From assembly GCA_021790815.1 (NCBI GenBank), contig JAJYFT010000013.1:1-32605 (forward strand): DNA of 32,605 nt, written 5' to 3'. This stretch comes from Actinomycetes bacterium (GTDB taxonomy: Bacteria; Actinomycetota; Acidimicrobiia; Acidimicrobiales; JABEUL01). Below the pieces are notes generated by a model. The model was given only the letters and a program-made list of their open reading frames with translations. It searched no databases and was not told the DNA's origin. A program made the translations under genes and the position numbers. Shown piece after piece: positions 30,870 to 32,605 of the stretch (position 1 is its first letter; every line of letters begins with the position of its first letter).

Positions 30870-31529
30870 TTACTTTTGAAATTGAGGTTTAGTTGACGGT
30901 GAACATAAGATAGCCATGACACCGTGTATGAGTGCAGTACCACTTTGTTCTTTGGATCGTTTTCTTCCAGATCGCAAAAAATAAAATGATTCGAATGACA
31001 GAAGAATGTCAATTCCATCTATTGTTGCCTCCCGTTCGCTAGTATCTAAACAAGATAAAATATCTGAAAATCCATCAACGATTTCTTTCCTGAGATACTT
31101 CCGATTTTTACTAAGCTCAGTTGCCAGTACTAAATTGATGCTTTCTCGTCGCCTTACGACAATGGCCGGATACCAAATCGCATCAAAAAGAGCCACTCTA
31201 TTTAAGACAAGTTTGCTGACTCTTTCTTCAAGCGGCTGGTTTTTACTTAGCGTAATTTTAAAATGGTCATAAATTTCAGAATGGGCCATCTCAATTGCAA
31301 GTTTTGTAAGATCTCCTAAATCATCAAAGTATCTAAAAATAGATCTTGCGGATATATCTGCACGATCCGCAATATCTTCAATACTGGGATCTAGGATACC
31401 TTCTTGGAAAAAGTCTAAAAGAGTTCTCACTACTTTTGAACGGTTTTCTAAACGTCGCGAAATTCTTCCATCTTCGTCATTCCTAACTCGAGTTTTGAAC
31501 TCGCTATTCTTTGGTAAGGCACCGATCAT
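30870..31529 (-). CDS. TetR-family transcriptional regulator
   Basis: A 219-residue repressor. The N-terminal HTH (about 49-68: SIEDIADRADISARSIFRYF) is preceded by a helix starting near 30; the rest is the ligand-binding, dimerising domain. ATG at 31527-31529; no ribosome site, and a TTGTCA-17-TATCAT promoter places the start of transcription at the ATG, so a leaderless mRNA is expected. It lies 20 bases before the sulfatase on the same strand, so it probably controls TetR-sulfatase-propeller expression and possibly the divergent DinB gene. The ligand is unknown; a sulfate-ester substrate or product is the natural guess. Confidence 0.9.
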   Translation of the reverse strand: MIGALPKNSEFKTRVRNDEDGRISRRLENRSKVVRTLLDFFQEGILDPSIEDIADRADISARSIFRYFDDLGDLTKLAIEMAHSEIYDHFKITLSKNQPLEERVSKLVLNRVALFDAIWYPAIVVRRRESINLVLATELSKNRKYLRKEIVDGFSDILSCLDTSEREATIDGIDILLSFESFYFLRSGRKRSKEQSGTALIHGVMAILCSPSTKPQFQK

Positions 31530-31535
31530 TTAAGT

Positions 31536-31564
31536 ATGATAACATTTGTCATAGAGTATGACAA
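31536..31564 (-). promoter_or_regulatory. Promoter of tetR (leaderless)
   Basis: -35 TTGTCA (plus bases 31559-31564) and -10 TATCAT (31536-31541) with a 17-base spacer, on the minus strand. Each hexamer is one base from consensus. The -10 ends six bases before the tetR ATG. Confidence 0.65.
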
Positions 31565-31565
31565 A
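31545..31565. promoter_or_regulatory. Perfect palindromic operator between tetR and the DinB gene
   Basis: Arms TTTGTCATA (31545-31553) and TATGACAAA (31557-31565) with the 3-base centre GAG. A third, imperfect half-site (TATGATAAC, 31535-31543) lies beside it. The operator covers the -35 and spacer of the tetR promoter, so TetR binding would shut off its own gene; a TTGTCA on the plus strand at 31546-31551 could also serve the DinB gene. Confidence 0.75.
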
Positions 31566-31596
31566 TTATTAGGAAAAGTTTTTAGCGAGGTAAAAT

Positions 31597-32166
31597 ATGT
31601 CGAAAGATTTGCTTGTCGATTCTCTTATTAGACGAATGAAAGCTGTAACGATTCTTTACGAGCGAGCAACTGCGTCAATGACTGTTGACCAAGTTAACTA
31701 TGTTGAGCGTGACAACGTTCTCCCAATTGCTTTTAGCCTCTACCATATCGTAAATATGATTGATTTCTCTTTAGCTGTGGTATCGCAGACTCAAATGGTA
31801 ATAAACGACGAACTTAAGTCAAGAATGAAGATTTCGATTGATGATCATGGTAAAGAAAGAACGACTGACGAGATGACCAATCAGAGGATTGGCAACTATG
31901 AAGCTTTTATAATCTATATGAACCAAGTCTTTGGCAAGACATTGGCCTATCTTGAAACACTTACAGTTGAAGAGTTAGAAAAAGTCATTGTACCTAAACC
32001 TTATCCTTCTACCGTTGCAAATACATATTCTGCTCTTGTTGGTGGGGAAGAAGGAATCACGAAACTTGATGCGATCGAATCTTGGATCTACCAACATGCT
32101 TTAAGGCATATGGGTGAAATCGAACACGCTAGAGCTTTAGTTGGACTAAAAGGAATGACCTCTTAA
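31597..32166 (+). CDS. DinB-family (putative metal-dependent) protein
   Basis: A 189-residue four-helix-bundle protein of the DinB/YfiT superfamily. Three histidines that fit the metal triad are H50 (SLYHIVNM), H167 and H171 (IYQHALRHMGEIEHARAL). Members act as thiol-dependent transferases or hydrolases or have unknown roles; no substrate can be named. ATG with a GAGG ribosome site. It is divergent from tetR and shares the operator region. Confidence 0.86.
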   Translation: MSKDLLVDSLIRRMKAVTILYERATASMTVDQVNYVERDNVLPIAFSLYHIVNMIDFSLAVVSQTQMVINDELKSRMKISIDDHGKERTTDEMTNQRIGNYEAFIIYMNQVFGKTLAYLETLTVEELEKVIVPKPYPSTVANTYSALVGGEEGITKLDAIESWIYQHALRHMGEIEHARALVGLKGMTS

Positions 32167-32212
32167 AATAACTTTTTGAACAAGTAAAACGAGTCTCCTT
32201 AAGATAAGTTGA

Positions 32213-32605
32213 TTATATTTCAAGAAGGAATCTGTTTAGAGTTTCAAAAAATGCAAGACTATTTTCAAACTGTGGAAGATGACCGGCATTCTCAATGATT
32301 TCAAACCTAGAGTTTTTTAGAGCTTTCGATATTTCTGCACAAGCATCTATAAAACCGATATCTTCGGAGCCTGAAATAACAAGAGCTTTAGTGTTAAGAG
32401 AGGATAACCCTCCCAAACAACTCTGACGTTGACTGAACTCTTTGGCCAATATAGGAATAATCTTTGGATTAGTTTTTTTAAATTTCAGTTCAGTAAACGT
32501 TTCAAAGTCTTTATTTGACTCAATTAGATTCTCATATGGTTTAGATCCTGCAAGCATACCAGTAGCTTTTGCAGCTTTAAGCAGAGCCTCGATTCCTCCT
32601 TCAAG
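32213..32605 (-). CDS. Alpha/beta hydrolase, C-terminal fragment
   Basis: Partial gene; the frame is open to the window end, so the start is missing (an internal ATG at 32557 is not the real start). The visible 130 residues cover the cap and the C-terminal half of an alpha/beta hydrolase: the strand and acid turn KALVISGSEDIGF, and the histidine turn IIENAGHLPQFENS near the end. The Ser nucleophile lies outside the window. It converges with the DinB gene. Confidence 0.85.
   Translation of the reverse strand, partial: LEGGIEALLKAAKATGMLAGSKPYENLIESNKDFETFTELKFKKTNPKIIPILAKEFSQRQSCLGGLSSLNTKALVISGSEDIGFIDACAEISKALKNSRFEIIENAGHLPQFENSLAFFETLNRFLLEI

Overview
The window looks like chromosomal DNA from a low-GC (about 40% by eye), compactly packed actinobacterium, most likely of the class Acidimicrobiia or a near relative; this assignment is an inference from gene content and no ribosomal marker is present. 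The pointers are a BldD-type regulator, a DUF3817 membrane protein, a CPBP protease of the actinobacterial subtype, a CPCC protein, and the syntenic block hrcA-dnaJ-rsmE ... HIT-phoH-ybeY ... corC-era, which keeps its order in Mycobacterium. Genes often overlap by 1-16 bases or sit a few bases apart, GTG and TTG starts are common, and several starts lack a Shine-Dalgarno site, suggesting leaderless mRNAs. No tRNA, rRNA, CRISPR array, insertion sequence or prophage was seen.

Layout. 1-3.0 kb (minus): start of a MaoC-like hydratase, panB, an unrecognised coiled-coil protein, a SAM methyltransferase. 3.2-4.9 kb (plus): a membrane-anchored alpha/beta hydrolase overlapping a GNAT acetyltransferase. 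4.9-8.7 kb (minus): corC-like CNNM/CBS protein, era and an anchored SGNH esterase in one run. 9.0-17.1 kb (minus): CIRCE-controlled hrcA and dnaJ, rsmE, then a BldD-like c-di-GMP-type regulator and a small HTH protein, HIT, phoH, ybeY, and an ECF sigma factor coupled to a membrane-anchored seven-bladed propeller. 17.2-19.0 kb (minus): a CPCC zinc-ribbon-like protein and a CPBP protease sharing the same Pro-Gly-Tyr repeat. 19.1-23.6 kb: a hotdog thioesterase (plus) facing a DrrAB-type exporter and a full-length ABC half-exporter (minus). 23.7-28.1 kb (plus): a membrane diguanylate cyclase, two small membrane proteins, a DMT-type transporter, a GT2 glycosyltransferase. 28.1-31.5 kb (minus): TetR, sulfatase and a cytosolic propeller-like protein as a probable operon. 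31.6 kb to the end: DinB-family protein (plus) and the end of an alpha/beta hydrolase (minus).

How the parts work together. The central block is housekeeping (ribosome maturation, heat shock, 16S rRNA methylation) with two regulatory insertions: the BldD-like/HTH pair and the sigma/propeller pair. The BldD-like protein keeps the full c-di-GMP-binding signature and an apparently active diguanylate cyclase lies 9.7 kb away, so the organism probably has a c-di-GMP circuit. The sigma/propeller pair is the best candidate for an undescribed signalling system: the propeller carries seven evenly spaced CX5C pairs outside the membrane and a short cytosolic tail that could hold the sigma factor. A second point of interest is a 50-bp exact repeat in the CPCC and CPBP genes, placed so that recombination would fuse them in frame.
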